Positions 1 through 6,652 of a stretch of 12,866 nt of DNA are shown one piece after another. Source of the stretch: an uncultured Treponema sp. (GTDB lineage: Bacteria > Spirochaetota > Spirochaetia > Treponematales > Treponemataceae); assembly GCA_905236465.1 (NCBI GenBank), contig CAJOQA010000018.1:1-12866 (forward strand), written 5' to 3'. The position numbers and the translations under genes are program-made. A model generated the notes under the pieces. That model was not told where the DNA came from and ran no database searches. It saw only the letters and a program-made list of their open reading frames with translations. Positions within the stretch are counted from its first letter, which is position 1. Each line of letters begins with the position of its first letter.

Positions 1-1395
1 AAAAACATAATTGTTGTCTACAATTTCCTGTTTGTCCACAAGGAAAGATTTTTCGTAGTGACTGCGGTTGGCTTCTGTGGCAAGGTTGTTCCAGCGGTTT
101 ATGATGTCAGGAATATCGTTTGCTTCAATTTTGTCTCGCTTTTGGTCCAGGCTGTAGCCGTCGTTTTCCATGTTGTACATCCATACCTTGTCGGTGCCAC
201 CTGCGTTTGTCTTTGTAAAAATGAGGATGCCAGTTTGAACTCCAGAATATGGATAAAATACTCCGCCTGGCATAAAGATTACGCCTTCAAGCTTCTGATT
301 TTCTACAAGCTCTTTGCGGAGCTTTGTGTAGGCTTTGTCGTTTGTGTTGTTCAAAACGCCAACGGGAATAATGCTTACGCAACGGCCTCCTGTTTTAAGA
401 AGACGAAGGAAGAGGCTTAAAAAGAGAAGTTCAGTTTTCTTTGTTCCGCCGCTAATCTGATTAAGCGATTTTGCAACGGTGCTTGGGTCAAGGCTTCCGC
501 TGAAGGGCGGGTTTGCAAGGATAAGCGAGTACAGGTCTTTGTCCTCATAGTCTTCACCCAGTGAATTGTTGTAGCGGATTTCTGGATTTTCCACCCCGTG
601 CAGTGTCATGTTCATGCAGCCGATTCGCAACATATCTGTATCGGTGTCAAAGCCTGTGAACATCTTGCCGTGGAAATGCTGATTGTTTGCCTTGTTTGTA
701 AGTTCTTTTGTATAGTGTTCCTTAATGTATTTTGCGCTCTCGCATAAAAATCCAGCAGTCCCCATTGCAGGGTCAATGATTGTATCCGTAAGCCCTGGCT
801 TTGCAATCTCAACCATCATGTCAATTATGTGGCGGGGAGTGCGGAACTGGCCGTTGTCACCGCTAGTTGCCATTTTAGAAAGCAGGTATTCGTAGCAGTC
901 GCCCATCATGTCTGTCTTGTTGAATCCAAGGTCGGGGTTGCTTAAAGCCTCAATCATTTTGCCCAGGATATATGGATTTGAAATCGCAAATTCTGCTTTT
1001 TCCATGTATTTGGCAAAGGAAGTTACTTTGTCGCCATGTAGTTTTTTGATGAAGGGAAAAACATTGTTCTTAAGGTTGTCAAACTTTTTGCCGTTGTCGC
1101 CCCAGGTACTGAAAACGCTCCAGCGAAGGTCTGCATAGGAGCAGTTGATTTTGTCCTCTTCGTCTATGTAGAAGCCATCCTTAAAAAGAAGGTCGTAATC
1201 TTCAAGATTCACTTCAATTCCGGCTGCGACAAGGCTGTTTATTTTACGTTCAATTTTTATCTGATTGTCGTCCAGCATTTTTATAAAAATAAGGTATGTT
1301 ATCTGCTGAATGTCAATCCAAGGGTTTGTCATCTGGTTCGACCACATTGCATCCCAGAGATTGTCCAATTTATTCTTAATTTCACCGGTAATCAT
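1..1395 (-). CDS. hsdM: Type I restriction-modification DNA methyltransferase subunit M, 3' end cut by the window
   Basis: The reading frame is open from the ATG at 1395 to the left edge: 465 codons without a stop. It encodes the N6-adenine methyltransferase subunit of a type I restriction-modification complex (HsdM with HsdS, plus HsdR for cleavage). Residues about 1-160 resemble the helical HsdM N-terminal domain. The AdoMet-binding motif I DPAMGTAGF is at 208-216, and the catalytic motif IV NPPF at 295-298. A later MENDGYSLD block is also typical of HsdM. Both motifs are intact, so the part seen looks functional. The start is supported by AAAGGA at 1404-1409, eight bases upstream. HsdM proteins are commonly near 500 residues, so only the C-terminus should be missing. 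Genes for HsdS and HsdR, if linked, would lie beyond the left edge. The family call is firm; the recognition sequence cannot be told from this subunit. Confidence 0.93.
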   Translation of the reverse strand, partial: MITGEIKNKLDNLWDAMWSNQMTNPWIDIQQITYLIFIKMLDDNQIKIERKINSLVAAGIEVNLEDYDLLFKDGFYIDEEDKINCSYADLRWSVFSTWGDNGKKFDNLKNNVFPFIKKLHGDKVTSFAKYMEKAEFAISNPYILGKMIEALSNPDLGFNKTDMMGDCYEYLLSKMATSGDNGQFRTPRHIIDMMVEIAKPGLTDTIIDPAMGTAGFLCESAKYIKEHYTKELTNKANNQHFHGKMFTGFDTDTDMLRIGCMNMTLHGVENPEIRYNNSLGEDYEDKDLYSLILANPPFSGSLDPSTVAKSLNQISGGTKKTELLFLSLFLRLLKTGGRCVSIIPVGVLNNTNDKAYTKLRKELVENQKLEGVIFMPGGVFYPYSGVQTGILIFTKTNAGGTDKVWMYNMENDGYSLDQKRDKIEANDIPDIINRWNNLATEANRSHYEKSFLVDKQEIVDNNYVF

Positions 1396-1429
1396 ATTTT
1401 TTATCCTTTATAATATAATTGATTAACTC

Positions 1430-1444
1430 AAGAATGTTATTCTT
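1430..1444. repeat. Short inverted repeat upstream of hsdM
   Basis: AAGAAT and ATTCTT form a perfect 6-bp inverted repeat around a 3-base centre, 35 bp upstream of the hsdM start, in the 123-bp gap after the AlkD gene. It could be an operator or a weak hairpin. It is A/T-rich and short enough to arise by chance. No convincing promoter could be assigned in this gap; TTCTTG and TATAAA spaced by 16 bp just before the ribosome binding site is the best guess. Confidence 0.3.
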
Positions 1445-1518
1445 CGCCGTTGCTCAAGCTGACAACATTATTAGTTTTCTTACTATAATGCAATTTTTCC
1501 TTTCTGACTGCAAGTGAC

Positions 1519-2202
1519 TTATCCATTAAACTTGTATAGCAAGAGTTTTTCTTTCTTTTCCTTGCTGATTCTGCGGCTTTCCCTAGCCTTCTGTATGCTC
1601 TTGTTCAGCGTCCACTTGTCAAGATATTTTATGCTTAGGAAGGGTAAGCTTTCATCCCACTGCTTAGCAAGGGCGGTTGCCATGTACCAGGCAATTTCCA
1701 TGTTCACGTAATATTCATCAGATTTAACCGCTACAACAAGTTCAATGCAGTTCCTGTCAAAATCTTCATCCAAAAAGTGCTGCATCAGCATACCTATTGC
1801 AAAGCGGATTGTATAGGTGTGCCCTGACTTAAGCCATTCTTTTATGTAAGGGAATAGCTCTTTCCTGTGCTTCTTGAATATCACGGGTGAAGTCTGGTCG
1901 CAAGTTGCCCAGTTATCAATGTAGGGAAGAAAAGCCTGCACCCTTTTTATGCATTCATCAAAGTCTTTGATTTGTGAGATAACAAATCCCTGAATCTGAT
2001 TTTCTTCAAAGTAATTGTGGGGTAGGGCATCAAGAAATTCTTTGCTACCAGCGCTTCTGCTGAATTCCTTTGCCAAAGCCTTTAGTGCTGGAGTTTTAAC
2101 CCCAATGATTTTTTCTTTGTCAACTGTAGGAATTAGTTTGCTTTGAAAATCCCTATATTTTAAATCTTGTAATTCATTAAGATGTTTTAGCAGGTTACAC
2201 AT
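1519..2202 (-). CDS. AlkD-type DNA alkylation repair glycosylase
   Basis: This 227-residue protein belongs to the AlkD family of HEAT-like-repeat DNA glycosylases, which remove bulky or positively charged N3/N7-alkylated purines without flipping the base. The length is usual for the family. The residues known to matter in Bacillus cereus AlkD (W109, D113, R148, W187) have counterparts here at W98, D102 (in NWATCDQT), R133 and W172 (in MEIAWYMA). The W-D and R-W distances are the same as in B. cereus. The C-terminal tail, with NKSIQKARESRRIS, is basic and typical of the family. The start is the only ATG near the conserved N-terminus; its ribosome binding site is weak (GGA about nine bases upstream). 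The gene lies between the chemoreceptor gene and hsdM on the same strand, with gaps of 253 and 123 bp. Activity is inferred from the residues; the substrate is not proven. Confidence 0.9.
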   Translation of the reverse strand: MCNLLKHLNELQDLKYRDFQSKLIPTVDKEKIIGVKTPALKALAKEFSRSAGSKEFLDALPHNYFEENQIQGFVISQIKDFDECIKRVQAFLPYIDNWATCDQTSPVIFKKHRKELFPYIKEWLKSGHTYTIRFAIGMLMQHFLDEDFDRNCIELVVAVKSDEYYVNMEIAWYMATALAKQWDESLPFLSIKYLDKWTLNKSIQKARESRRISKEKKEKLLLYKFNG

Positions 2203-2352
2203 TTTTTTATTCCGTTCATTACGCTTATTTCTGCTGACAGGGCTTATAAGTTAATTGACTATGATATGCGAAGTTATACCTTCTGACTAACTGGTAAGTG
2301 CGACAGCACGTCAAGTACTTTGCACCATCAATATTACTAACTTGCCAAACGC

Positions 2353-2377
2353 AAAAGCACCATGGACGGTGCGTTTT
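2353..2377. repeat. Stem-loop C (GCACC/GGTGC) of the intergenic hairpin cluster
   Basis: GCACC at 2357-2361 pairs with GGTGC at 2368-2372 around the loop ATGGAC. The stem can be extended by AAAA/TTTT across a one-base bulge at 2373. The loop and its 3' flank read GGACGG, similar to the GGATGG seen in stem-loop A, which hints at a related repeat family. Confidence 0.5.
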
Positions 2378-2383
2378 ATCGCC

Positions 2384-2418
2384 TGCCAAATTGAAAAACT
2401 TTGTTTTTCAATTCGGCA
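2384..2418. repeat. Stem-loop B (15 paired bases, 3-base loop)
   Basis: AATTGAAAAAC at 2389-2399 pairs perfectly with 2403-2413 around the loop TTT. After one A/C mismatch, TGCC at 2384-2387 pairs with GGCA at 2415-2418. It would be a stable hairpin in RNA from either strand. A run of five U follows only within the stem, so it is not a classical intrinsic terminator, although it could stabilise the 3' end of the chemoreceptor mRNA. Confidence 0.65.
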
Positions 2419-2420
2419 AT

Positions 2421-2453
2421 CGGAATAAAAATCTAGGATGGATTTTTATTCCG
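2421..2453. repeat. Stem-loop A (13-bp perfect stem) just after the chemoreceptor stop
   Basis: CGGAATAAAAATC at 2421-2433 pairs perfectly with 2441-2453 around a 7-base loop, TAGGATG. On the minus strand it begins two bases after the chemoreceptor stop codon. It is well placed to end transcription or protect the mRNA 3' end, but no U-tract follows the stem. The next hairpin starts only two bases further on. Confidence 0.65.
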
Positions 2454-2455
2454 CC

Positions 2456-4564
2456 TTATACTTTAAATAGGTCGATCTGCTCACCAATCTTTTCTATAGA
2501 AACTCTTACCTCTTCTGCAATGCCACCCAAAGAAGAAGATGTCGCTGCAATTGTCTTTGCGCCAGAAGACATATCCTCCATACCCTGTTCCATGCTGGCG
2601 GTCACATTTTGCAAACTGCTCATCTCGCGGCTGATCCTTTCGTTACGACCTGACATTTCCTTAGAAGAATTATGAACTTCAACGGTACTGTCGTTCATGC
2701 TCTTAAGGGCATCGCTAATCTGCCTTGAACCGGAAGTCTGCTCTTCCATTGCAGCTTTAATCTGAAGAACCAACTCATCAGTCTGCTTGATCTTTGCAGA
2801 AACTGCTGTAAAGGCTTCACTTGATTCAGTAGAAGCTGCAACAACTTCAGAAATAGAATCCTTGATTTTGTTCAACTGGTCACCAATAGACTTTGACTGA
2901 GAACTTGAAGTTTCAGAAAGTTTTCGGATTTCATCAGCAACAACAGAGAAACCTTTACCGGCTTCACCTGCGTGGGCAGCCTCAATAGCGGCATTCATAG
3001 CAAGCAGGTTTGTCTGTTCTGCAATATTTGAAATTGCCTGGTTTGCTTCCTGAAGCATGGCACTCTGTGTCTCAATCTGCTTAATCCTTTCGTTAACATC
3101 CTGCTGCTTGGTAAATCCTGTTTGGGCATTTGCCGCAAGCTCATCAAAAGAACTGACCATTTTATCTACAGACTGGTTTACAGAAGAAATATTTCCAATC
3201 ATCTGCTCTACAGCCGCAGAAGCCTGGGTTACGCTGGATGCCTGAGAGTCAATCATGTTGTCAAGTTGCTCTATGTTTGTAGAAATATCTGCTACAGCTC
3301 CTGCAGTTGTCTCTACGCTCTGACTCTGTTCTGCAATCTGTCTTGAGACTCCTGTTATTGTGTTAGTGATGTCGTTCATTGCGTTGACAGTCTCGTTAGA
3401 GCTCTCAAACATCTTCTTTCCTGAATCATGCAGTGTGGCCTTTGATTCCTTTAGGGCAGAGATTATCTCGTGCAGCTTCTCAAGGAAGAGGTTGAAGTGT
3501 ATAACCAAATCACCGATTTCGTCGCGGATAAAGAGCTTGCTTCTCTTTGTAAGGTCAGCCTCGCCACTTTCAAGTTCTGTAAGGAAGTCTGTGACGTTCT
3601 TGATACGCCACATAAGCCACTTGATAAAGCGGAATGCAAGAAGAATAAGAACCAGAACAATGATGAACATTACGGGGAACACAATCTTAACGGAATCCTG
3701 GGTTACAGACTGTATAACTGCCATTGACTTTGCTATGAAGCACATACCGGTTATTGTGTCGCCTGATTTCAAGGGCCAATAAATAGCATAGTACTTCTGT
3801 CCTTGAATAGTTGTAAAATCCTTGAAGATTCCCCCTTGTTGAAAAACCTGCCGCGCTACCTCCTGGTCGCTTAAAGTAGAACCTACCACTCCGTTCACTG
3901 TAGAAGCAAGTCTTGTGTTTCCCTTGAAAATCGTGGAGTCAACATTATATGAATTTTTTATCGTATTTACTGTGTTGTAGTCTGAATTTCCAACCAAATC
4001 CACACCCATTGTAACAGAACCTATTACGCGCCCGTCAGACTCAATGGGGCTAGAAGCATAAAGTGCATAGTCAAATGAATCTATTCCGTCAAAGGCTGTG
4101 GCTGAACGCCCCTGTAAAGCTGATGATACTGTATATAAAGAGCGAAGGTTTGCTCCTGTTCTTATATTTACACCACCACCAGAAACTACAGTACCAGTAG
4201 TATCCGTAACAGCAATGAAACCTATAAAAATATTTTTTTTAGTTTCGCTTAAGACACTCTGTATTGCCCCTGAATCATCATCTTCAAGACCTTCTTGTAG
4301 CTCTGAATTCATAGCTATCATTTTTGTATAAGCTGTAAGGGATGTCTGCCAGTCAGTAAAAGTTGTTTGAACACCCTTAGATGTGTATTCCAAACTGTTT
4401 TTTACATCATTTGTAATTCCGCGGTCAAATATGTTAAGGGTTATGATCGTGGCTCCGATTGTGCCGAATATAACAATTCCTGCTATAACTGCCAATAGTT
4501 TGATAGCTATCGGTATATCCCTCTTGCTAGTTTTTTCTTTCCAGTTAAGTTCTTTTCTTGCCAT
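2456..4564 (-). CDS. Methyl-accepting chemotaxis protein with extracytoplasmic Cache-type sensor
   Basis: This 702-residue transmembrane chemoreceptor would relay ligand binding to the CheA/CheW array and so to the flagellar motor. Order of parts: cytoplasmic N-tail; TM1 about 18-45; periplasmic sensor about 46-292; TM2 about 294-312; HAMP about 313-370; then a long coiled-coil signalling domain to the end. The sensor has Cache-like blocks (FIAVTDTTGTVVSGGG, 116-131; STIFKGNTRLASTV, 210-223; YYAIYWPL, 258-265), most like the Cache_3-Cache_2 type. The hairpin tip is AEQTNLLAMNAAIEAAHAGE near 515-534, followed by GKGFSVVADEIRKLS. There is no C-terminal CheR/CheB-tethering pentapeptide; the protein ends DLFKV. 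The start is fixed by AGGAGA at 4569-4574. The ligand cannot be read from the sequence. It is transcribed away from the PptA-like gene and has two candidate promoters. Confidence 0.96.
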   Translation of the reverse strand: MARKELNWKEKTSKRDIPIAIKLLAVIAGIVIFGTIGATIITLNIFDRGITNDVKNSLEYTSKGVQTTFTDWQTSLTAYTKMIAMNSELQEGLEDDDSGAIQSVLSETKKNIFIGFIAVTDTTGTVVSGGGVNIRTGANLRSLYTVSSALQGRSATAFDGIDSFDYALYASSPIESDGRVIGSVTMGVDLVGNSDYNTVNTIKNSYNVDSTIFKGNTRLASTVNGVVGSTLSDQEVARQVFQQGGIFKDFTTIQGQKYYAIYWPLKSGDTITGMCFIAKSMAVIQSVTQDSVKIVFPVMFIIVLVLILLAFRFIKWLMWRIKNVTDFLTELESGEADLTKRSKLFIRDEIGDLVIHFNLFLEKLHEIISALKESKATLHDSGKKMFESSNETVNAMNDITNTITGVSRQIAEQSQSVETTAGAVADISTNIEQLDNMIDSQASSVTQASAAVEQMIGNISSVNQSVDKMVSSFDELAANAQTGFTKQQDVNERIKQIETQSAMLQEANQAISNIAEQTNLLAMNAAIEAAHAGEAGKGFSVVADEIRKLSETSSSQSKSIGDQLNKIKDSISEVVAASTESSEAFTAVSAKIKQTDELVLQIKAAMEEQTSGSRQISDALKSMNDSTVEVHNSSKEMSGRNERISREMSSLQNVTASMEQGMEDMSSGAKTIAATSSSLGGIAEEVRVSIEKIGEQIDLFKV

Positions 4565-4636
4565 ACATTCTCCTGCATATTTAAAAAAACTATTTTAAGA
4601 TATAAGCTACCGCATTAATAGAAGCAACCTATATTT

Positions 4637-4642
4637 ATTATA
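4637..4642 (-). promoter_or_regulatory. Consensus -10 box (TATAAT) upstream of the chemoreceptor gene
   Basis: A perfect TATAAT lies on the minus strand 72 bases before the chemoreceptor ATG. The position 17 bp further upstream is only CTTTTT, part of a T-tract, so the -35 contact is weak. Transcription from here would give a leader of about 65 nt. Confidence 0.5.
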
Positions 4643-4654
4643 GTTCAAAGTCAT

Positions 4655-4664
4655 AAAAAAAAAA
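4655..4664. repeat. Homopolymer tract of ten A/T pairs in the chemoreceptor promoter region
   Basis: Ten consecutive A on the plus strand (T10 on the minus strand) lie 12 bp upstream of the TATAAT box and overlap the expected -35 position. They also fall in the 5' leader that the sigma-28-like promoter would produce. Tracts this long can change length by replication slippage. Confidence 0.6.
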
Positions 4665-4677
4665 GTATGTATTGAAT

Positions 4678-4703
4678 TTATCGGAAAAAAATATGTAACT
4701 TTC
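4678..4703 (-). promoter_or_regulatory. Sigma-28 (FliA)-like promoter for the chemoreceptor gene
   Basis: On the minus strand, GAAAGTTA is followed after 10 bases by TCCGATAA. The flagellar sigma-28 consensus is TAAAGTTT, 11 bases, GCCGATAA. Six of eight and seven of eight bases match, with a spacer one base short. It points towards the chemoreceptor gene, with a start predicted near 4671 and a leader of about 107 nt. Control of chemotaxis genes by FliA is well known in other motile bacteria; use here is inference. Confidence 0.45.
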
Positions 4704-4755
4704 ACACATACACCTTACAATTCTACTAAATTTATGATACTATTGACTTACGCAA

Positions 4756-4761
4756 AAGGAG
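4756..4761 (+). promoter_or_regulatory. Strong ribosome binding site of the PptA-like gene
   Basis: AAGGAG lies six bases before the ATG at 4768 and fixes the start at the Met-Pro that the family needs. A -10-like GATACT at 4738-4743 with a weak CTTACA upstream is a possible promoter; I do not rate it highly. Confidence 0.75.
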
Positions 4762-4767
4762 TTTTAT

Positions 4768-4989
4768 ATGCCGCACATTACCATTCAAATGTATCCTGGA
4801 AGGGATGAAGAGACAAAGAAAAAGCTTGCCCAGGCAGTGCTCGACGCAGCCTCAAAGTCTTTGGACAGGGGAAGTGAGCATTTTTCTGTAAGCATAAAGG
4901 ATGTCAGTCAGGATAAATGGAAAGCTGAGGTTTACGATAAGGTTTTAGCTGATGCTGATACAATAATTAAGCCTGGTTATAGTATGTAA
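4768..4989 (+). CDS. PptA-like 4-oxalocrotonate tautomerase family protein
   Basis: This 73-residue protein belongs to the 4-oxalocrotonate tautomerase superfamily. These enzymes use the amino-terminal proline, exposed when the initiator Met is removed, as the catalytic base in keto-enol isomerisations. The sequence starts MPHITI, so the proline is present. It ends IKPGYSM, closely recalling the end of Escherichia coli PptA (YdcE), a 77-residue dimeric member. The middle SVSIKDVSQDKW also aligns by eye with the corresponding PptA segment. The physiological substrate of PptA homologues is not established, so no reaction is named. The gene is transcribed alone: divergent from the chemoreceptor and convergent with the GGDEF gene, with six bases between the two stop codons and no terminator visible between them. 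Confidence 0.88.
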   Translation: MPHITIQMYPGRDEETKKKLAQAVLDAASKSLDRGSEHFSVSIKDVSQDKWKAEVYDKVLADADTIIKPGYSM

Positions 4990-4995
4990 TTAATC

Positions 4996-6564
4996 TTAAT
5001 CTCTTTCTGCTTTCATGCTTTTCTTGTTAGCGTACATAGCCTTATCAGCCCGCTTAAAGACACTTTCTACAGAAAGGTCTTTTTGTGGGTTGTATATGGC
5101 TATGCCTATTGCTGCGGAAACCCGTTCCCAAGGTTCCAGGTTTTCTTTATCGCTTAGTTCTTTTAAGATTGAATTAAATTTATTTTCCAGTTCATTTATA
5201 TTTAAATAATCCTGATTTTCAAGAATTACAACAAATTCGTCCCCGCCAATGCGGAATACAGGGGAATGGCTAAAGACATTGCATATTATTTTGCTTAGTT
5301 TCTTTATGGCAATGTTTCCCTGCTCATGGCCGTAGTCATCATTTATCCTTTTTAGGAAATTCAAGTCTATCATGGCTATGCCAAAGTCTTTTACCCCTGT
5401 CGCAATCTGCCACTGAATTCTTTTTATCTCTCTATCGTAGGCTGTTTTATTCCGTATGCCGGTTAGGGCATCCTTTGTTGCAAGGATATTCATTTCCTCT
5501 GCAATCTGCTTGGTTGTAGTCAGTTCCTGGCTTGTGGTAATAAGGCTTTTTATATAATTTTCAAGCTCTAGCATCATTGATGCTATTTGTGAGGATAAGT
5601 TTGCTATTTCATCTTTTCCCTGAGTATTTCTTTCAATCTTTATTGCAATAGCAGAATCCTTTTGAATGGCATATTTGTGAATGCCTTTTTGAAGATAAAT
5701 GAGCTTTGCGATATATTTTCTGTAAATTATAAAAAGGGTGACAAAGACTGCTATAATAAGAATGATGCCTGTCCTTATTATCAGGTTTACAGACCTTCTT
5801 GCAATTTCTTCATTTATGGAAGAAACTTCTATTTCAACCCCAATCAGACCATAAACCCTTCCGTTCAAAGTAAAGGGGCTGCAATAGGCAATGCTTTTCC
5901 CGTAGGCGTTGTCGAAGGTGTCGTAATCCTGAGGTTTCCTTCCCGTAAGCCAGGCTTCTTCCATCCTAGGGTAGCTTGAAAGCTTTTCCTCAAAAAAGTC
6001 ATCGGTCAGGTCTATCATATTTGCTGTTTGTTCTGAAGAATTTTTATAGCCTTCCCTTATCGCATCTATCATCCAATATAGGTGAAGGTCCCTACCTCGC
6101 GGAATGACATAATAAGTGTAAAATACATTGAATTTTCTGCGGGCTTCTTCAAATGTGTTAAGCCAATATTCTGTTTGATAAGTAGCCCAGGCATTTTGAG
6201 TTACGCCATCCAATTCGTCAAAAGCTATGTCTTTACCTAAGATTTTACCAGGGTAATTTTGAACAAAAAGTTTTTCAAACTTTTGCTTTTCCGGATGCCA
6301 ATCACCAGAAAAATCAAGGGGAATAAGAATTTTATCAGCATTTTCCAATATGTAATTTTGCAAAGCTACAAATTCTTCTCCCTGATTTTTAAGAAGTTCG
6401 TTCAGATAATTGCAGATGCTTGTTGCCTTTTCTTTGCAATGCTTTTTGTAAGCGTTTGTTTGGGAAAAATAAGTGGCGATACCGCTTGTTAAAAGAGTAA
6501 GAAGAGTAAAAATTGAAAAAATAGTTGCAAACTTAAAGATAAGGCTATCTGTTTTTTTCCCCAT
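4996..6564 (-). CDS. Membrane-anchored GGDEF-domain protein, probable diguanylate cyclase
   Basis: This 522-residue protein probably makes cyclic di-GMP from two GTP in response to an extracytoplasmic signal. Order: TM1 about 11-31; periplasmic sensor about 32-260, probably Cache-like (NGRVYGLIGVEIEV near 234-247); TM2 about 261-281; HAMP-like linker and coiled coil about 282-360; GGDEF domain about 365-520. The signature GGDEF is at 440-444, with the metal-binding Asp at D400 in MIDLNFLKRIND. There is no RxxD inhibitory site in the nine residues before GGDEF, so product inhibition is probably absent. A 13-codon longer frame begins with TTG at 6603, but that TTG is the first part of a -35-like hexamer, so I start at the ATG at 6564. 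No Shine-Dalgarno sequence precedes either start. Cyclase activity is inferred from intact motifs. Confidence 0.93.
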   Translation of the reverse strand: MGKKTDSLIFKFATIFSIFTLLTLLTSGIATYFSQTNAYKKHCKEKATSICNYLNELLKNQGEEFVALQNYILENADKILIPLDFSGDWHPEKQKFEKLFVQNYPGKILGKDIAFDELDGVTQNAWATYQTEYWLNTFEEARRKFNVFYTYYVIPRGRDLHLYWMIDAIREGYKNSSEQTANMIDLTDDFFEEKLSSYPRMEEAWLTGRKPQDYDTFDNAYGKSIAYCSPFTLNGRVYGLIGVEIEVSSINEEIARRSVNLIIRTGIILIIAVFVTLFIIYRKYIAKLIYLQKGIHKYAIQKDSAIAIKIERNTQGKDEIANLSSQIASMMLELENYIKSLITTSQELTTTKQIAEEMNILATKDALTGIRNKTAYDREIKRIQWQIATGVKDFGIAMIDLNFLKRINDDYGHEQGNIAIKKLSKIICNVFSHSPVFRIGGDEFVVILENQDYLNINELENKFNSILKELSDKENLEPWERVSAAIGIAIYNPQKDLSVESVFKRADKAMYANKKSMKAERD

Positions 6565-6573
6565 TATATAGCA

Positions 6574-6603
6574 AGTATAAGATAAATTTATGCTTTGGGT
6601 CAA
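6574..6603 (-). promoter_or_regulatory. Promoter of the GGDEF gene, suggesting a leaderless mRNA
   Basis: TTGACC (6603-6598) and TATACT (6579-6574) are separated by 18 bp on the minus strand; each matches five of six consensus bases. The ATG follows nine bases after the -10 box, so transcription would begin at or within about three bases of the start codon. No ribosome binding site is present, consistent with a leaderless transcript. Confidence 0.6.
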
Positions 6604-6617
6604 GCGAGCTTTGCTTG

Positions 6618-6646
6618 TTGCGTAAAAATGCAGCTAGTATTAGAAT
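6618..6646 (+). promoter_or_regulatory. Promoter of the PHP phosphatase gene, suggesting a leaderless mRNA
   Basis: TTGCGT (6618-6623) and TAGAAT (6641-6646) are separated by 17 bp. The -10 box matches five of six bases, the -35 three of six. The ATG at 6653 follows after only six bases, and there is no Shine-Dalgarno sequence. The TAG at the beginning of the -10 box is an in-frame stop, so the gene cannot start further upstream. Confidence 0.55.
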
Positions 6647-6652
6647 AGCCTC

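Larger units (their letters stand above)
2203..2455. other. Hairpin-rich intergenic region between the chemoreceptor and AlkD genes
   Basis: No gene is visible on either strand in these 253 bp. The right half, nearest the chemoreceptor stop, holds three consecutive stem-loops, listed separately. Further left are a small GTGC-GACA-GCAC stem at 2298-2309 and the 8-bp palindrome AAGTACTT at 2313-2320. On the minus strand this is the chemoreceptor 3' untranslated region and the upstream region of the AlkD gene. No convincing sigma-70 promoter for AlkD was found, so AlkD may depend partly on read-through. Confidence 0.6.

Noticed and set aside
58..420. Plus-strand open frames opposite hsdM
   Set aside because: The minus frame has intact methyltransferase motifs across the region; the plus frames show no recognisable domain.
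2298..2453. CRISPR-like or tandem repeat array
   Set aside because: The stem-loops have different sequences and lengths; no repeated unit with spacers is present.
2421..2453. Classical rho-independent terminator of the chemoreceptor gene
   Set aside because: The stem is good, but no U-tract follows on the minus strand; recorded as a stem-loop instead.
3360..3782. Plus-strand open frames opposite the chemoreceptor
   Set aside because: The minus frame carries the HAMP and membrane segment here; the opposite frames are by-products of its codon use.
6565..6603. TTG start giving a 535-residue GGDEF protein
   Set aside because: The TTG is the start of a good -35 hexamer (TTGACC), has no ribosome binding site, and the extra residues are not membrane-anchor-like; the ATG at 6564 begins directly before TM1.
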